Positions 27,855 to 38,244 are shown, counted from the stretch's first letter. The stretch is 64,000 bases of DNA from Burkholderia sp. GAS332 (GCA_900142905.1 FSRV01000001.1:4464001-4528000), one strand, 5' to 3'. Program-made: numbers and translations. Notes: generated from the letters alone by a model not told the origin.

Positions 27855-27860
27855 TAAAAT
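27855..27860 (+). promoter_or_regulatory. Possible -10 element (TAAAAT) very close to the Nudix start codon
   Basis: TAAAAT ends 8 bp before the ATG of the Nudix gene. A good -10 so near would give a nearly leaderless message. The matching -35 is poor, so the assignment is weak. Confidence 0.3.
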
Positions 27861-27868
27861 GCGCACCC

Positions 27869-28351
27869 ATGAAACCGGAAACCTGGCTGCCGCACGTCAC
27901 CGTTGCGGCCATCGTCGAGCGTGACGGGCGTTTTCTCGTGGTCGAGGAACATACCGCCGACGGCCTGCGCCTGAATCAGCCCGCCGGCCATCTGGAAGCG
28001 GGCGAAACGCTTCTGGAAGCGGTCATCCGCGAAACGCTCGAAGAAACCGCCCATCCGTTCACGCCCGAGGCGCTGGTCGGCATGTATATGACGCATTTCG
28101 AGCGGCCCGGCAGTGAGGGCGTGACGTATCTGCGCTTCACCTATTGCGGCACGAGCGGCGCAGCGGATGTAGAGCGCACGCTCGATCCCGACATTGTCCG
28201 CACGCTGTGGATGAGCGCCGACGAATTGCGCGCGTGCCCTGAGCGGCATCGCACCCCGCTCGTCATGCAATGTCTCGACGATTACCTCGCGGGGCGGCGT
28301 TTCCCGCTCGACTTCGTGCACACGCATTCGGTCGGGCGCAAGCAGGCATAA
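27869..28351 (+). CDS. Nudix hydrolase, NudJ (YmfB)-like
   Basis: The enzyme hydrolyses phosphoanhydride bonds in nucleotide or isoprenoid pyrophosphates; E. coli NudJ acts on HMP-PP and nucleoside triphosphates. The 160-aa protein has a Nudix box at 40-61 (G-x5-E-x7-RETLEET-A). It fits GX5EX7REUXEEXGU except that the final Gly is Ala. LNQPAGHLEAGE is characteristic of NudJ. The following gene is mnmA, as in E. coli (nudJ-mnmA), which supports the subfamily. No ribosome site is visible at the start. Confidence 0.9.
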   Translation: MKPETWLPHVTVAAIVERDGRFLVVEEHTADGLRLNQPAGHLEAGETLLEAVIRETLEETAHPFTPEALVGMYMTHFERPGSEGVTYLRFTYCGTSGAADVERTLDPDIVRTLWMSADELRACPERHRTPLVMQCLDDYLAGRRFPLDFVHTHSVGRKQA

Positions 28352-28485
28352 ATAGACGTAAGCAGGGATTGCCAGGCCTCCCCCGTCATAAACGGGCCAG
28401 AGCCGTCATGAGCGGCCAGCCAGGCGACCGGGCAACACGGTCAACCCACGATCAATGAAGTCACGCAGTACCCAGTGAGCACCTT

Positions 28486-29667
28486 ATGAGCAAGCAGAAA
28501 GTCGTAGTAGGCATGTCGGGCGGCGTCGATTCGTCGGTTACCGCGTGGCTGCTGAAGGAACAAGGCTACGACGTGGTCGGCCTGTTCATGAAAAACTGGG
28601 AAGACGACGACGACAGCGAGTACTGTTCGACACGGCAGGACTGGATCGACGTCGTCTCGGTGGCGGACCTGATCGGCATCGACGTCGAAGCGGTCAACTT
28701 CGCCGCCGAGTACAAAGACCGCGTGTTTGCCGAATTTCTGCGCGAGTACTCGGCCGGCCGCACGCCGAATCCGGACGTGCTGTGCAACGCTGAAATCAAG
28801 TTCAAGGCCTTCCTCGATCACGCGATGTCGCTCGGCGCGGAAACCATCGCGACCGGCCACTATGCGCGCGTGCGTGAGAACAACGGCCGCTTCGAACTGT
28901 TAAAGGCGTTAGATCATACGAAGGATCAATCGTACTTCCTGCATCGCCTGAATCAGGCGCAGTTGTCGAAAACGCTGTTTCCTCTGGGCGAGATCCCGAA
29001 AACCAAGGTCCGCGAGATCGCCGAGCAGATCGCGCTGCCGAATGCGAAGAAGAAAGATTCGACCGGCATTTGCTTTATCGGTGAACGGCCGTTCCGCGAC
29101 TTCCTGAACCGCTATCTGCCGACCCAACCCGGTCCGATGAAAACCACCGACGGCAAAGTGGTCGGCGAACACATCGGTCTCGCGTTCTACACGTTCGGAC
29201 AGCGTAAGGGCATCGGCCTCGGCGGCAGCAAGGACGGCAGCGGCGAGCCATGGTTCGTCGCCGGGAAGGATATTGCGTCGAACACGCTGTATGTCGCGCA
29301 AGGCCACGACCATCCGTGGCTGCTCAGCCATACGTTGAGCGCGGGCAATACGAGCTGGGTGGCAGGCGAGCCGCCGGCCGACGGCTTCGCGTGCGGCGCG
29401 AAAACCCGCTACCGGCAAGCGGATGCGCCGTGCACGTTCAGCGCGGCTGCAAGCGCGGCTGCAAGTGTGGCGGGCGACGCGACGGGTGTTGGTGGTGACC
29501 TCTTCGAACTGAATTTCGACGCCGCCCAATGGGCTGTCACACCGGGGCAATCTGCGGTGCTCTACGATGGCGACGTGTGTCTCGGCGGCGGCATCATCGA
29601 ACACGCGGTGACCGGCCAGCCAACGGCGCGCCAGCCGCAAAAGGCTGCGTTGCTCACCGCCCGTTGA
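28486..29667 (+). CDS. mnmA: tRNA-specific 2-thiouridylase MnmA
   Basis: MnmA activates U34 of Lys, Glu and Gln tRNAs with ATP and inserts sulfur. The 393-aa protein has the PP-loop SGGVDSS at 11-17. The catalytic cysteine pair is C100 ([12 protein letters not shown]) and C196 ([13 protein letters not shown]), matching C102/C199 of E. coli. [13 protein letters not shown] is also conserved. Near the C-terminus an Ala/Gly-rich insertion (about 318-334) comes from a short DNA repeat (GCAAGCGCGGCT); it probably forms a surface loop. Confidence 0.97.
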   Translation: MSKQKVVVGMSGGVDSSVTAWLLKEQGYDVVGLFMKNWEDDDDSEYCSTRQDWIDVVSVADLIGIDVEAVNFAAEYKDRVFAEFLREYSAGRTPNPDVLCNAEIKFKAFLDHAMSLGAETIATGHYARVRENNGRFELLKALDHTKDQSYFLHRLNQAQLSKTLFPLGEIPKTKVREIAEQIALPNAKKKDSTGICFIGERPFRDFLNRYLPTQPGPMKTTDGKVVGEHIGLAFYTFGQRKGIGLGGSKDGSGEPWFVAGKDIASNTLYVAQGHDHPWLLSHTLSAGNTSWVAGEPPADGFACGAKTRYRQADAPCTFSAAASAAASVAGDATGVGGDLFELNFDAAQWAVTPGQSAVLYDGDVCLGGGIIEHAVTGQPTARQPQKAALLTAR

Positions 29668-29906
29668 GCCATGGGTTCGATCGTGCGGCAACGCCTGGCG
29701 TCGCCGCACCCGCTTTACCTTCCTGTCTCACCTGCATGCCGCATCTTTAAGCTTCTGACTTCACGCTTCACCCACGCGATTCACCTTCGAGCCGCAGCTA
29801 GCTTCACCATAACAAGCAGTTGTTCGTTTCCCTTCGCGACGGATTCCGTCTGCGCCGACAGCGTCGACGATCCCTCCGCGACGATCCTCACTGCACTGGA
29901 GTCCCC

Positions 29907-31517
29907 ATGTTTTCTCGACGTTATCTGGCGATGTGGTGCGCAGTTGCTCTGCTCGCCCTCTGTGCGGTGCTGGCCGCGACGCATCACATTTCGTGGTTCT
30001 GGATCATCGTACCGGTGGCGCTCGTCGCGCTCGGCTTGTTCGACCTGAACCAGCAACGCCACGCGATTCTGCGCAACTACCCGCTGTGGGGCCACTTCCG
30101 TTTCCTGTTCGAATTCATCCGCCCGGAAATCCGCCAGTATTTCGTCGAGGACGATACCGACGAGAAACCGTTCTCTCGCGCGCAACGCAGCATCGTCTAT
30201 CAGCGCGCGAAGAACGACGTGGATAGCCGCCCGTACGGCACCGAACTCGACGTCAAAGCTGTCGCGCACGAATGGATCAGCCACTCGCTCGCGCCGACCA
30301 AAATCGATAACCACGACTTTCGTATCGTCGTCGGACCGGACCGTGCGCAGCCCTACTCGATGTCGATCTTCAACGTCTCCGCGATGAGCTTCGGCTCGCT
30401 GTCGGCGAACGCGATCATGGCGCTGAACCTCGGTGCGAAGAAAGGCAACTTCGCGCACGACACGGGCGAAGGCTCGATGTCGAAATACCACCGCGAGCAT
30501 GGTGGCGACATCATCTGGGAAATCGCTTCGGGTTACTTCGGCTGCCGTAACGACGACGGCACCTTCAGCGCAGAGAAGTTTGCGAAGCAGGCCGCTGAGC
30601 CGCAAGTGAAGATGATCGAGGTGAAGCTCTCGCAAGGCGCGAAGCCCGGTCACGGCGGCGTGCTGCCGGCTGCGAAGATCACGCCCGAGATTGCGGAAAC
30701 GCGCGGCGTGCCGATAGGCCGCGATTGCATCTCGCCCGCCACCCACTCCGAATTCTCGACGCCGCGCGGCCTGCTCGAATTTGTCGACCGCTTGCGCACG
30801 CTGTCCGGCGGCAAGCCGACCGGGTTCAAGCTGTGCATCGGGCATCCGTGGGAATTCTTCGGCATTGCGAAGGCCATGCTGGAGACGGGGATTCTGCCGG
30901 ACTTCATCGTGGTCGACGGTGCGGAGGGCGGCACGGGCGCAGCGCCGCTGGAATTCACCGATCACGTCGGCGTGCCGTTGCAGGAAGGCCTGCTGCTGGT
31001 GCATAACACGCTGGTCGGTATCGGCTTGCGTCAGCGCGTCCGCATCGGCGCAAGCGGCAAGATGATTACCGCATTCGACATCACGAAGACGCTGGCGATC
31101 GGTGCGGATTGGGTCAACGCGGCGCGTGGCTTCATGTTCGCGGTCGGTTGCATTCAGGCGCAGACCTGCCACACCGGCCGCTGTCCGACGGGCGTCGCGA
31201 CGCAGGATCCGGTGCGCCAGCGTGCTTTGGTGGTGCCGGACAAGGCCGATCGCGTGTTCAACTTCCATCACAATACGCTGCATGCGCTGAAGGAAATCAT
31301 TCAGGCCACGGGGCTCAAGCACCCAGCGGAACTGCGCGCGCATCACATCGTGCGGCGGGTATCGTCGCATGAGGTCAGGTTGATGTCCGAACTGTTGAAG
31401 TATCTCGAACCGAACGATCTGCTGAACGGCAACTATCGCTACACGCTGTACGAAAAATATTGGCCTATGGCGCAAAGCGATTCGTTTGCGCCGAAGATCG
31501 AACTAGCCGCGACGTAA
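29907..31517 (+). CDS. Membrane-anchored FMN-binding glutamate-synthase-domain protein
   Basis: The 536-aa protein starts at the ATG at 29907 after CTGGAG. Residues 5-47 contain two hydrophobic spans; the rest is the FMN-binding (beta/alpha)8 domain of glutamate synthase: FNVSAMSFGSLSANAIMALN, KPGHGGVLPAAKITPEIA, FIVVDGAEGGTGAAP and NAARGFMFAVGCIQAQTC. Cysteines in CHTGRCPTGVAT (first one at about 421) recall the Fe-S cluster region. There is no glutaminase domain and no gltD partner here, so it is not a complete glutamate synthase. Its electron partner and substrate are unknown. Confidence 0.85.
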   Translation: MFSRRYLAMWCAVALLALCAVLAATHHISWFWIIVPVALVALGLFDLNQQRHAILRNYPLWGHFRFLFEFIRPEIRQYFVEDDTDEKPFSRAQRSIVYQRAKNDVDSRPYGTELDVKAVAHEWISHSLAPTKIDNHDFRIVVGPDRAQPYSMSIFNVSAMSFGSLSANAIMALNLGAKKGNFAHDTGEGSMSKYHREHGGDIIWEIASGYFGCRNDDGTFSAEKFAKQAAEPQVKMIEVKLSQGAKPGHGGVLPAAKITPEIAETRGVPIGRDCISPATHSEFSTPRGLLEFVDRLRTLSGGKPTGFKLCIGHPWEFFGIAKAMLETGILPDFIVVDGAEGGTGAAPLEFTDHVGVPLQEGLLLVHNTLVGIGLRQRVRIGASGKMITAFDITKTLAIGADWVNAARGFMFAVGCIQAQTCHTGRCPTGVATQDPVRQRALVVPDKADRVFNFHHNTLHALKEIIQATGLKHPAELRAHHIVRRVSSHEVRLMSELLKYLEPNDLLNGNYRYTLYEKYWPMAQSDSFAPKIELAAT

Positions 31518-31527
31518 GCCGATTGTA

Positions 31528-31557
31528 GCGGCGATTGGCTCGTGAGCCGATCGCCGC
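31528..31557 (+). terminator. Strong hairpin after the glutamate-synthase-domain gene
   Basis: GCGGCGATTGGCTC can pair with GAGCCGATCGCCGC (one G-T pair), starting 11 bp after the stop. The T-rich run is about 20 bp away, so efficiency is uncertain. Confidence 0.5.
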
Positions 31558-31674
31558 CTGAGTCTTAGATTTTGACGGCAAGTTCTTGCAGAAAAATAAG
31601 AATCCTTAAGAGCTCGTCTCATATACAAGGACAGCGGCGAACCGTACATTTGCGGGGGTCTCTTTTCCCGCTCA

Positions 31675-32526
31675 ATGTCCATGGTTACGCCCTCTTCTGT
31701 CCCGCTGCCGCTCGGCGAGCACACGCGACTCGTCCAGACCCGTCATGGCTGGATGCTCGCCAATCCAAACGACTTCTATCTCGGCCGCGCACTCATCGAA
31801 TACGGTGAATGCAGCGAACTCGAATCTGCCGTGTTGCGACAGTTGCTGGTGCAACCTGGCATCGTCGTGGAAGTCGGCGCGAATATCGGCGTGCATACGG
31901 TCATGCTCGCGCGTGAAGCGCAGGCGCGTCGCCAGGTGCTCGTCGCGTTCGAGCCTCAGCCGGTGATCTTTCAGAATCTCTGTGCGAATCTCGCGGCCAA
32001 TGGTGTGCGTAACGTGCTGGCCTGGCCGTATGCGTGCGGGGCGACTGCGGGGACGCTGCATTTTGCGCAGCCGGACTATGATGCGCCGGGCAACTTCGGT
32101 GGGGTGTCGATGCAGACGGAGGCCGCGGCGGATACGCTCCCGGTTCCGTGCGTGCGCCTGGACGACGTGCTGCGCTCGCATACGGTTGGACTGCTGAAGC
32201 TCGACGTGGAAGGGTTCGAGTTGAACGCGCTGCTGGGGGCTGAGGAAACGATTGGCCGCTCGCGGCCTGTGATTTATGTGGAGAACGACCGGCTCGATCA
32301 GTCACAGGCGCTGATCGAGTGGTTGTGGTCGAAGGAATACCGGTTGTGGTGGCACTTGCCGCCTTTGTTCAACACGGGCAATTTCTTTGGACGCGCGGAG
32401 AATATCTACGGCCGCCTGGTGTCGTGCAATATGCTCGCGCTACCGAGGGAGCTGGAAATGGAGATTGATGGGTTTGTCGAGGTGACGGATTCGGCAACGC
32501 ATGCGTTGATGAGTTTGAGCAGTTAG
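31675..32526 (+). CDS. FkbM-family SAM-dependent methyltransferase
   Basis: FkbM-type enzymes O-methylate sugars or other small molecules. The 283-aa protein shows SAM-binding motif I as VVEVGANIGVHTVMLA (about 64-79), the acidic turn VAFEPQP, and the FkbM-specific VGLLKLDVEGFELNALLGA with the following VIYVENDR. The first two ATG codons (31675, 31681) are both possible; no ribosome site distinguishes them. It stands alone between two hairpins. No glycosyltransferase or polysaccharide genes are near, so the acceptor cannot be inferred. Confidence 0.88.
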   Translation: MSMVTPSSVPLPLGEHTRLVQTRHGWMLANPNDFYLGRALIEYGECSELESAVLRQLLVQPGIVVEVGANIGVHTVMLAREAQARRQVLVAFEPQPVIFQNLCANLAANGVRNVLAWPYACGATAGTLHFAQPDYDAPGNFGGVSMQTEAAADTLPVPCVRLDDVLRSHTVGLLKLDVEGFELNALLGAEETIGRSRPVIYVENDRLDQSQALIEWLWSKEYRLWWHLPPLFNTGNFFGRAENIYGRLVSCNMLALPRELEMEIDGFVEVTDSATHALMSLSS

Positions 32527-32566
32527 TAACGCACAGGGGCACTTCCCGAGACGACAAACGACAATC

Positions 32567-32589
32567 GGCCGCCTGAAGCGGCCTTTTTT
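32567..32589 (+). terminator. Intrinsic terminator after the FkbM gene
   Basis: GGCCGC / GCGGCC stem, CTGAA loop, followed at once by six T's; 40 bp after the stop codon. Confidence 0.88.
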
Positions 32590-32629
32590 CGTTTGGAGAA
32601 CCCTCTCAGCGCAGTCCGACCCCGCAAAA

Positions 32630-32658
32630 CGGACACCCCCCTCCCTTTCCGTTAAAAT
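32630..32658 (+). promoter_or_regulatory. Candidate sigma-70 promoter for glyQ operon
   Basis: CGGACA (four of six matches to the -35 consensus), a 17-bp spacer and TAAAAT as -10. It lies about 80 bp upstream of the glyQ start and just beyond the previous terminator. Confidence 0.45.
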
Positions 32659-32736
32659 CTACGGTTTAGCACTTCGCTCCACGGCCAGCTCGCGCGCTCC
32701 GGCGTTTGCGGCGGCCCTATGCCCGAAAGGCACTTC

Positions 32737-33744
32737 ATGCTCACGTTTCAGCAAATCATCCTGACACTGCAGTCCTACTGGGATAAGCAGGGTTGCGCGT
32801 TGCTCCAGCCGATCGACATGGAAGTCGGCGCGGGCACGTCCCACGTCCATACTTTCCTGCGCGCGATCGGTCCGGAACCGTGGCGAGCCGCCTATGTGCA
32901 GCCGTCACGTCGCCCGAAAGACGGCCGCTACGGCGAGAACCCGAACCGCCTGCAGCATTACTACCAGTACCAGGTCGTGCTGAAGCCGGCGCCGGAAAAC
33001 ATCCTCGACCTGTACCTCGGCTCGCTTGAAGCGCTCGGCTTCGATCTGAAGCAGAACGACGTGCGCTTCGTCGAAGACGACTGGGAAAACCCCACGCTCG
33101 GCGCCTGGGGTCTCGGCTGGGAAGTCTGGCTGAACGGCATGGAAGTGACCCAGTTCACCTACTTCCAGCAGGTCGGCGGTCTGGACTGCAAGCCGGTGCT
33201 CGGCGAAATCACCTACGGTCTCGAACGTCTCGCGATGTATCTGCAAAAGGTCGAGAACGTCTACGACCTGGTCTGGACCGAGTGGGAAGAGCAAGGCCCG
33301 AACGGCCCGGAACTCCGCCGCCTGACTTACGGCGACGTGTACCACCAGAACGAAGTCGAACAGTCGACCTACAACTTCGAGCATGCGAACGTCGATCTGC
33401 TGTTCACGTTCTTCAACAGCTATGAAGCAGAAGCCAAGCGCATGATCGAAGCGCAGATTGCGCTGCCCGCTTATGAACTGGTGCTGAAGGCCGGCCACAC
33501 GTTCAACCTGCTCGACGCCCGCGGGGCGATTTCCGTCACGGAACGTGCGGCCTACATCGGCCGGATTCGCGCGCTGTCGCGTCTGGTCGCACAGGCTTAC
33601 TACGACTCGCGCGAGAAGCTCGGTTTCCCGATGCTCGGCAATCCGGTGCACGGCGTGCCCGGCCTGACGACCGACGAACAGGATGCCGCCATGCCCGCCT
33701 GGGCACCGCCGCTGAAAATCGAACGCAAGATCGATCCGGACTGA
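32737..33744 (+). CDS. glyQ: Glycyl-tRNA synthetase alpha subunit
   Basis: GlyQ is the catalytic class II subunit of the (alpha-beta)2 bacterial glycyl-tRNA synthetase. I start it at the ATG at 32737, where AAAGG lies 7 nt upstream, rather than at the ATG 18 bp earlier. This gives 335 aa. Family blocks are all present: [39 protein letters not shown] and [20 protein letters not shown]. It is about 30 aa longer than E. coli GlyQ, mainly by a C-terminal tail rich in Pro and charged residues. It is first of a five-gene operon. Confidence 0.97.
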   Translation: MLTFQQIILTLQSYWDKQGCALLQPIDMEVGAGTSHVHTFLRAIGPEPWRAAYVQPSRRPKDGRYGENPNRLQHYYQYQVVLKPAPENILDLYLGSLEALGFDLKQNDVRFVEDDWENPTLGAWGLGWEVWLNGMEVTQFTYFQQVGGLDCKPVLGEITYGLERLAMYLQKVENVYDLVWTEWEEQGPNGPELRRLTYGDVYHQNEVEQSTYNFEHANVDLLFTFFNSYEAEAKRMIEAQIALPAYELVLKAGHTFNLLDARGAISVTERAAYIGRIRALSRLVAQAYYDSREKLGFPMLGNPVHGVPGLTTDEQDAAMPAWAPPLKIERKIDPD

Positions 33745-33764
33745 CGAGACGAGAACACCAAGAA

Positions 33765-35864
33765 ATGACTCAACCCCATCAAGCTACCCTGCTCGTCGAG
33801 CTGCTGACCGAAGAACTGCCGCCGAAAGCGCTCGCGCGCCTCGGCGACGCCTTCGCCGAAGGCATTGCGCAGCGCCTCGCGGCGCGCGACCTGGTCGAAG
33901 GCGAACTGTCGTTCGAACGCTACGCCACACCGCGCCGCCTCGCCGTCACGATCAAGAACGTGCGTTCGGTCGCGCCGGAAAAACACGTGCGCGAAAAAGT
34001 GCTGCCGGTTTCCGTCGCGCTCGATAAAGACGGCCAGCCCACCGCGCCGCTCGCCAAGAAACTGGCCGCGCTCGGCTTCCCCGATTTTTCGGTGAACGAC
34101 CTGGAGCGCGCGCAGGACGGTAAGGCCGAAGCCTTCTTCCTGCGCTACGCCGCGCCAGGCGCCACGCTCGCCGAAGGCCTGCAAAGCGCGCTCGACGAAA
34201 CGATCGCCAAGTTGCCAATTCCGAAGCCGATGACGTATCAGCGCCCGGACGGCACCAGTGTGCAGTTCGTGCGTCCGGCGCATCGTCTGACCACGTTGCA
34301 CGGTGAACAGGTCGTGCCGGTCACCGCACTGGGCGTCGATGCCGACGACACCACGCTCGGCCACCGCTTCCTGTCCGAAGGACTCGTGCAGATCCAGCAC
34401 GCGGATTCATACGCCGATACGCTGCTGCACAGGGGCCGCGTGGTCGCGAATTTCGCCGACCGCAAGGAAACCATCCGCACGCATCTGCTCGCGCAAGCCG
34501 ACGGCGACCAGGTCGTGATGCCGGAATCGCTGCTGGATGAAGTGAATTCGCTAGTCGAATGGCCCGTGGTCTACGCCTGCCGTTTCGAGGACGAATTCCT
34601 GCAAGTGCCGCAGGAATGCCTGATCCTGACGATGCAGACGAACCAGAAATACTTCGCGTTGACGGATGCGAACGGCAAGCTGCGCTCGCGCTTCCTGATC
34701 GTGTCGAACATCGAAACGAAGACGCCGGGCGATATCGTCGAAGGTAACGAGCGCGTGGTGCGTCCGCGTCTGGCTGATGCGAAGTTCTTCTTCGAGCAGG
34801 ACAAGAAGAAGCCGCTCGCCGACCGCGTGCCGCTGCTCGCCAACGTCGTCTATCACAACAAACTGGGTTCGGCGCTGCAACGCGTCGAGCGCGTCGAAGC
34901 GCTGGCGGGTGCAATTGCCTCGCTGATCGGCGCGGATGTCGCGCTCGCGAAGCGCGCTGCACGTCTGGCCAAAGCCGACCTGATCACCGACATGGTCGGC
35001 GAATTCCCCGAACTGCAAGGCACGATGGGCACGTACTACGCGCGCCACGATGGCGAGCCGGAAGAAGTCGCGCTGGCTTGCTCGGAACACTACCAGCCGC
35101 GTTTCTCCGGCGATGCATTGCCGGCCACGGCAACCGGCACCGTCGTCGCGCTCGCCGACAAGCTCGAAACGCTGGTCGGCATCTGGGGCATCGGCCTGCA
35201 ACCGACCGGCGAGAAAGACCCGTTCGCGCTGCGCCGTCATGCGCTCGGCGTGCTGCGGATTCTGGTCGAGAAGCAACTGCCGGTCGATCTGGTCGAACTG
35301 CTGCGCACTGCTTACGCGCAATTCGCCGCCGTGCCGGGCGTCGCCGATTCGACGCAAGCGATCTACGAATTCAGTATGGACCGCCTGCGCGGCTTGCTGC
35401 GCGAACGCGGCTACGCGCCGGGCGAAATCGACGCCGTGCTGGCACTGAACCCGACGCGCCTCGACGACATCGTCGCGCGCCTCGATGCAGTGCGCGAATT
35501 CGCGGCGCTGCCGGAAGCGGCCTCGCTCGCGGCAGCCAACAAGCGCATTTCGAACATCCTGAAGAAGTCCGAAAGCGCCACGAACGGTGGCGTGCAGGCC
35601 ACGCTGCTGACCGAAGCGGCGGAAAAAGCCTTGCATGCGCAACTAGAACAGGTCGCACCGCGCGTGCAATCGCAACTCGCCGTGCGCGACTACACGGGCG
35701 CGCTGACCGCGCTCGCCGCGTTGCGCGAACCGGTCGACACGTTCTTCAACGACGTGATGGTCAACGCCGAAGATCCGGCGTTGCGCGCCAACCGTCTGGC
35801 TTTGCTCGGCGCGCTGCATCAGCAGATGAATTGCGTCGCCGACATTTCCCGACTCGCCGCCTGA
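33765..35864 (+). CDS. glyS: Glycyl-tRNA synthetase beta subunit
   Basis: This large subunit binds tRNA-Gly. The 699-aa length is close to E. coli GlyS (689). The N-terminus [20 protein letters not shown], the central [21 protein letters not shown] with [18 protein letters not shown], and the HD-like [21 protein letters not shown] are diagnostic. The C-terminal anticodon-binding helices include [10 protein letters not shown] and [20 protein letters not shown]. It starts 20 bp after glyQ and ends 10 bp before gmhB. Confidence 0.98.
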   Translation: MTQPHQATLLVELLTEELPPKALARLGDAFAEGIAQRLAARDLVEGELSFERYATPRRLAVTIKNVRSVAPEKHVREKVLPVSVALDKDGQPTAPLAKKLAALGFPDFSVNDLERAQDGKAEAFFLRYAAPGATLAEGLQSALDETIAKLPIPKPMTYQRPDGTSVQFVRPAHRLTTLHGEQVVPVTALGVDADDTTLGHRFLSEGLVQIQHADSYADTLLHRGRVVANFADRKETIRTHLLAQADGDQVVMPESLLDEVNSLVEWPVVYACRFEDEFLQVPQECLILTMQTNQKYFALTDANGKLRSRFLIVSNIETKTPGDIVEGNERVVRPRLADAKFFFEQDKKKPLADRVPLLANVVYHNKLGSALQRVERVEALAGAIASLIGADVALAKRAARLAKADLITDMVGEFPELQGTMGTYYARHDGEPEEVALACSEHYQPRFSGDALPATATGTVVALADKLETLVGIWGIGLQPTGEKDPFALRRHALGVLRILVEKQLPVDLVELLRTAYAQFAAVPGVADSTQAIYEFSMDRLRGLLRERGYAPGEIDAVLALNPTRLDDIVARLDAVREFAALPEAASLAAANKRISNILKKSESATNGGVQATLLTEAAEKALHAQLEQVAPRVQSQLAVRDYTGALTALAALREPVDTFFNDVMVNAEDPALRANRLALLGALHQQMNCVADISRLAA

Positions 35865-35874
35865 GCCCCGCGCC

Positions 35875-36429
35875 ATGCCGACCAAAAAAGTGGTAATCCT
35901 CGACCGCGACGGCGTGATCAACGTCGATTCCGACGCATTCATCAAGTCGCCGGACGAATGGGTTGCCCTGCCCGGTTCGCTCGAAGCGATCGCGCGACTG
36001 AACCAGGCGGGTTATCGCGTCGCGATCGCGACCAACCAGTCCGGCATCGGCCGCGGTCTCTTCGACATGAACGCGCTCAACGCAATGCATCTGAAAATGC
36101 ATCGCATGGCGGCGGCGGTCGGCGGGCGCATCGACGCGGTGTTCTTCTGTCCGCATACGGCGCAAGATCACTGCGAATGCCGCAAGCCGAAGCCCGGCAT
36201 GCTGAAGATGATCGCCGAGCGTTTCGAAGTCGATCCGCAGCATACGCCGGTGGTCGGCGACGCGATGCGCGACCTGCAAGCGGGCGCGTCGCTCGGCCAT
36301 CCAACGCATCTGGTGCTGACCGGCAAGGGCCGCAAGACGCTCGCCGCCGGCGGCCTGCCCGAAGGCACGCGCGTGCACGACGACCTGCGCGCGTTCGCAC
36401 TCGACTTCCTTGCCGACGCGCACGAGTGA
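35875..36429 (+). CDS. gmhB: D-glycero-D-manno-heptose 1,7-bisphosphate 7-phosphatase
   Basis: GmhB is a HAD-family phosphatase of ADP-heptose synthesis for the lipopolysaccharide core. The 184-aa protein has the nucleophile motif LDRDGVIN (Asp at 10, 12), ATNQSGIGRG, the zinc-binding loop CPHTAQDHCECRKPKPGM and VVGDAMRDLQAGASLG with the Mg-binding Asp. It sits between glyS and plsC, a common order in Burkholderiales, linking it with envelope lipid synthesis. Confidence 0.96.
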   Translation: MPTKKVVILDRDGVINVDSDAFIKSPDEWVALPGSLEAIARLNQAGYRVAIATNQSGIGRGLFDMNALNAMHLKMHRMAAAVGGRIDAVFFCPHTAQDHCECRKPKPGMLKMIAERFEVDPQHTPVVGDAMRDLQAGASLGHPTHLVLTGKGRKTLAAGGLPEGTRVHDDLRAFALDFLADAHE

Positions 36430-36469
36430 CGCGCACCACGCGCGTCCCCCACCCTCACTGACCACGCCG

Positions 36470-37228
36470 ATGCGCTTCATTCGTTCTCTGTTGCTGCTGA
36501 TCTATTTCGTGCTCTTCACGGTGCCGTACGCAACCGCGTGCTTCATCGCGTTTCCGTTCATGCGCGCCGACAATCGCTACTGGATGGCGGCCGGCTGGTG
36601 CCGCGCCACGCTCCACACGGTGCGCTGGCTGAACGGCATCCGCTACAACATCGAGGGCTTTGAGAACCTGCCCGAGGGTCCGGCCGTGCTGCTGTCCAAG
36701 CATCAATCGGCATGGGAAACGCTGGCGTTTCCGGCGCTGATGCCACGCCCGCTGTGCTACGTGTTCAAGCGCGAACTGCTGTACGTGCCGTTCTTCGGCT
36801 GGGCATTGGGCATGCTGAAGATGGTTCACATCGACCGCAAGGAAGGCAAGTACGCGTTCGAATCGGTCATCAAACAAGGCAAGCAACGCATGGCGGAAGG
36901 GGCCTGGGTGATCATGTTTCCGGAAGGCACGCGTACGCCGACCGGCAAGCAAGGCAAGTACAAAACAGGCGGTGCGCGTTTTGCCATTGCCACCGGCGCG
37001 CCCGTCGTGCCGATCGCGCACAACGCCGGACGTGTGTGGCCGCGCAACTCGTTTCTCAAATATGCGGGTATAGTCACAGTGTCGATCGGCAAGCCGATCG
37101 ACACGACGGGGCTCACGCCCGATGAAGTGAACACGCGCGTCGAAACGTGGATCGAAGCTGAAATGCGTCGCATCGATCCTACCGCGTACCGCGCGGCGGA
37201 AAGCACCTCCGCCGCCGCACCAATCTGA
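36470..37228 (+). CDS. plsC: 1-acyl-sn-glycerol-3-phosphate acyltransferase
   Basis: The enzyme acylates lysophosphatidic acid to phosphatidic acid at the inner membrane. From the ATG at 36470 it has 252 aa, with an N-terminal span (about 4-28). The acyltransferase motif reads KHQSAWETL, an H-x4-E form instead of H-x4-D. FPEGTRTPTGKQGKYKTGGA (block III) and APVVPIAHN (block IV) are clear. The H-x4-E variant is known among lysophosphatidic acyltransferases and need not mean loss of activity. Fourth gene of the glyQ operon. Confidence 0.93.
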   Translation: MRFIRSLLLLIYFVLFTVPYATACFIAFPFMRADNRYWMAAGWCRATLHTVRWLNGIRYNIEGFENLPEGPAVLLSKHQSAWETLAFPALMPRPLCYVFKRELLYVPFFGWALGMLKMVHIDRKEGKYAFESVIKQGKQRMAEGAWVIMFPEGTRTPTGKQGKYKTGGARFAIATGAPVVPIAHNAGRVWPRNSFLKYAGIVTVSIGKPIDTTGLTPDEVNTRVETWIEAEMRRIDPTAYRAAESTSAAAPI

Positions 37229-37260
37229 CGCGCCCGCGCCCTCGAAGGCGTATTTGCGCG

Positions 37261-38163
37261 ATGCCGAATCCGATGCAGAAGTCTCCTACGCCGCAGCCCG
37301 CTGCGGCGCTTGATAACCGGCAGCTCGATCTCCCGCTCTTCGCTGAGCCGGGGTCGACGTCGTCGTCCCCGTCACCGTCCGAGCCTTCAACGGGCTCGCA
37401 GAGCGGGCAGCAACCGGCCGTGCCGCTCGCACCGGACGGCAGCAAGCTGCGCAGCCTCACCCTCGGTTCGCGCACGCTGCACTACGTGCTCAAACGCTCG
37501 GCACGCCGCTCGATCGGCTTTGCGATCGACAGCACCGGCTTGATGATCACTGCACCACGCTGGGTCACGCTCGCGGATATCGAAACCGCCATCACCGAAA
37601 AGCAGCGTTGGATTTTTACGAAGCTGATCGAATGGCAAACGCGTGTCGAACAGCGTGCGTTGCCCAAGGTTGACTGGAAAGATGGTGCGGAAGTGCCGTA
37701 TCTCGGCCAGCCGGTGCGCGTAAAGCTCGGCTCGCCACAAGGCACGCTCGCGTTCAACGCGGAGGAAGCCGCGCTGCAAGTGCCGCTGCCGTTGCAAGCG
37801 GACCCTCAGCAGATCAAGGATCGTGTGCAAGGCTGGCTGCAAGGCGAAGCAAAACGCCTGTTCGGCGAGCGCCTCGAGATCTACGCAGAGAAGCTGGGCG
37901 TCAACTATCGCGCGTATGCACTCTCTTCGGCGGCCACGCGTTGGGGCAGCTGTTCGAGCGACGGCAAAATCCGCCTGAACTGGCGGCTCATCCACTTCCC
38001 GCTGTCGATCATCGATTACGTCGTCGCGCACGAGCTCGCGCATCTGCGCGAGATGAATCACAGTCCGCGCTTCTGGCAAACAGTCGAATCGATTTTTCCG
38101 GAATTCCGCGAAGCGCGGCAGACGTTGAAGTCGCATCCGCCGGAATTGCTGCCGACGCTTTAA
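37261..38163 (+). CDS. YgjP-like M48-family/SprT-fold metal-dependent hydrolase (DUF45)
   Basis: The 300-aa protein has the zinc-hydrolase motif VAHELAHLREMNHSPRFW (HExxH written as HELAH, third His downstream) and the preceding SSAATRWGSCSSDGKIRLNW block typical of YgjP. E. coli YgjP has been described as a nucleoside triphosphate hydrolase (UTP), while the fold is that of minigluzincin peptidases. The first ~65 residues are Ser/Pro-rich and likely disordered. It is the last gene of the glyQ-glyS-gmhB-plsC operon (32-bp spacing). Confidence 0.9.
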   Translation: MPNPMQKSPTPQPAAALDNRQLDLPLFAEPGSTSSSPSPSEPSTGSQSGQQPAVPLAPDGSKLRSLTLGSRTLHYVLKRSARRSIGFAIDSTGLMITAPRWVTLADIETAITEKQRWIFTKLIEWQTRVEQRALPKVDWKDGAEVPYLGQPVRVKLGSPQGTLAFNAEEAALQVPLPLQADPQQIKDRVQGWLQGEAKRLFGERLEIYAEKLGVNYRAYALSSAATRWGSCSSDGKIRLNWRLIHFPLSIIDYVVAHELAHLREMNHSPRFWQTVESIFPEFREARQTLKSHPPELLPTL

Positions 38164-38244
38164 AGCCTACGGGCCTGCTTCGGCCCTTCAAGACTTCGGT
38201 CTTCGGCCTTCGGTCATGAAGCCTTGGAGCCTTGGAGCCTTGAA

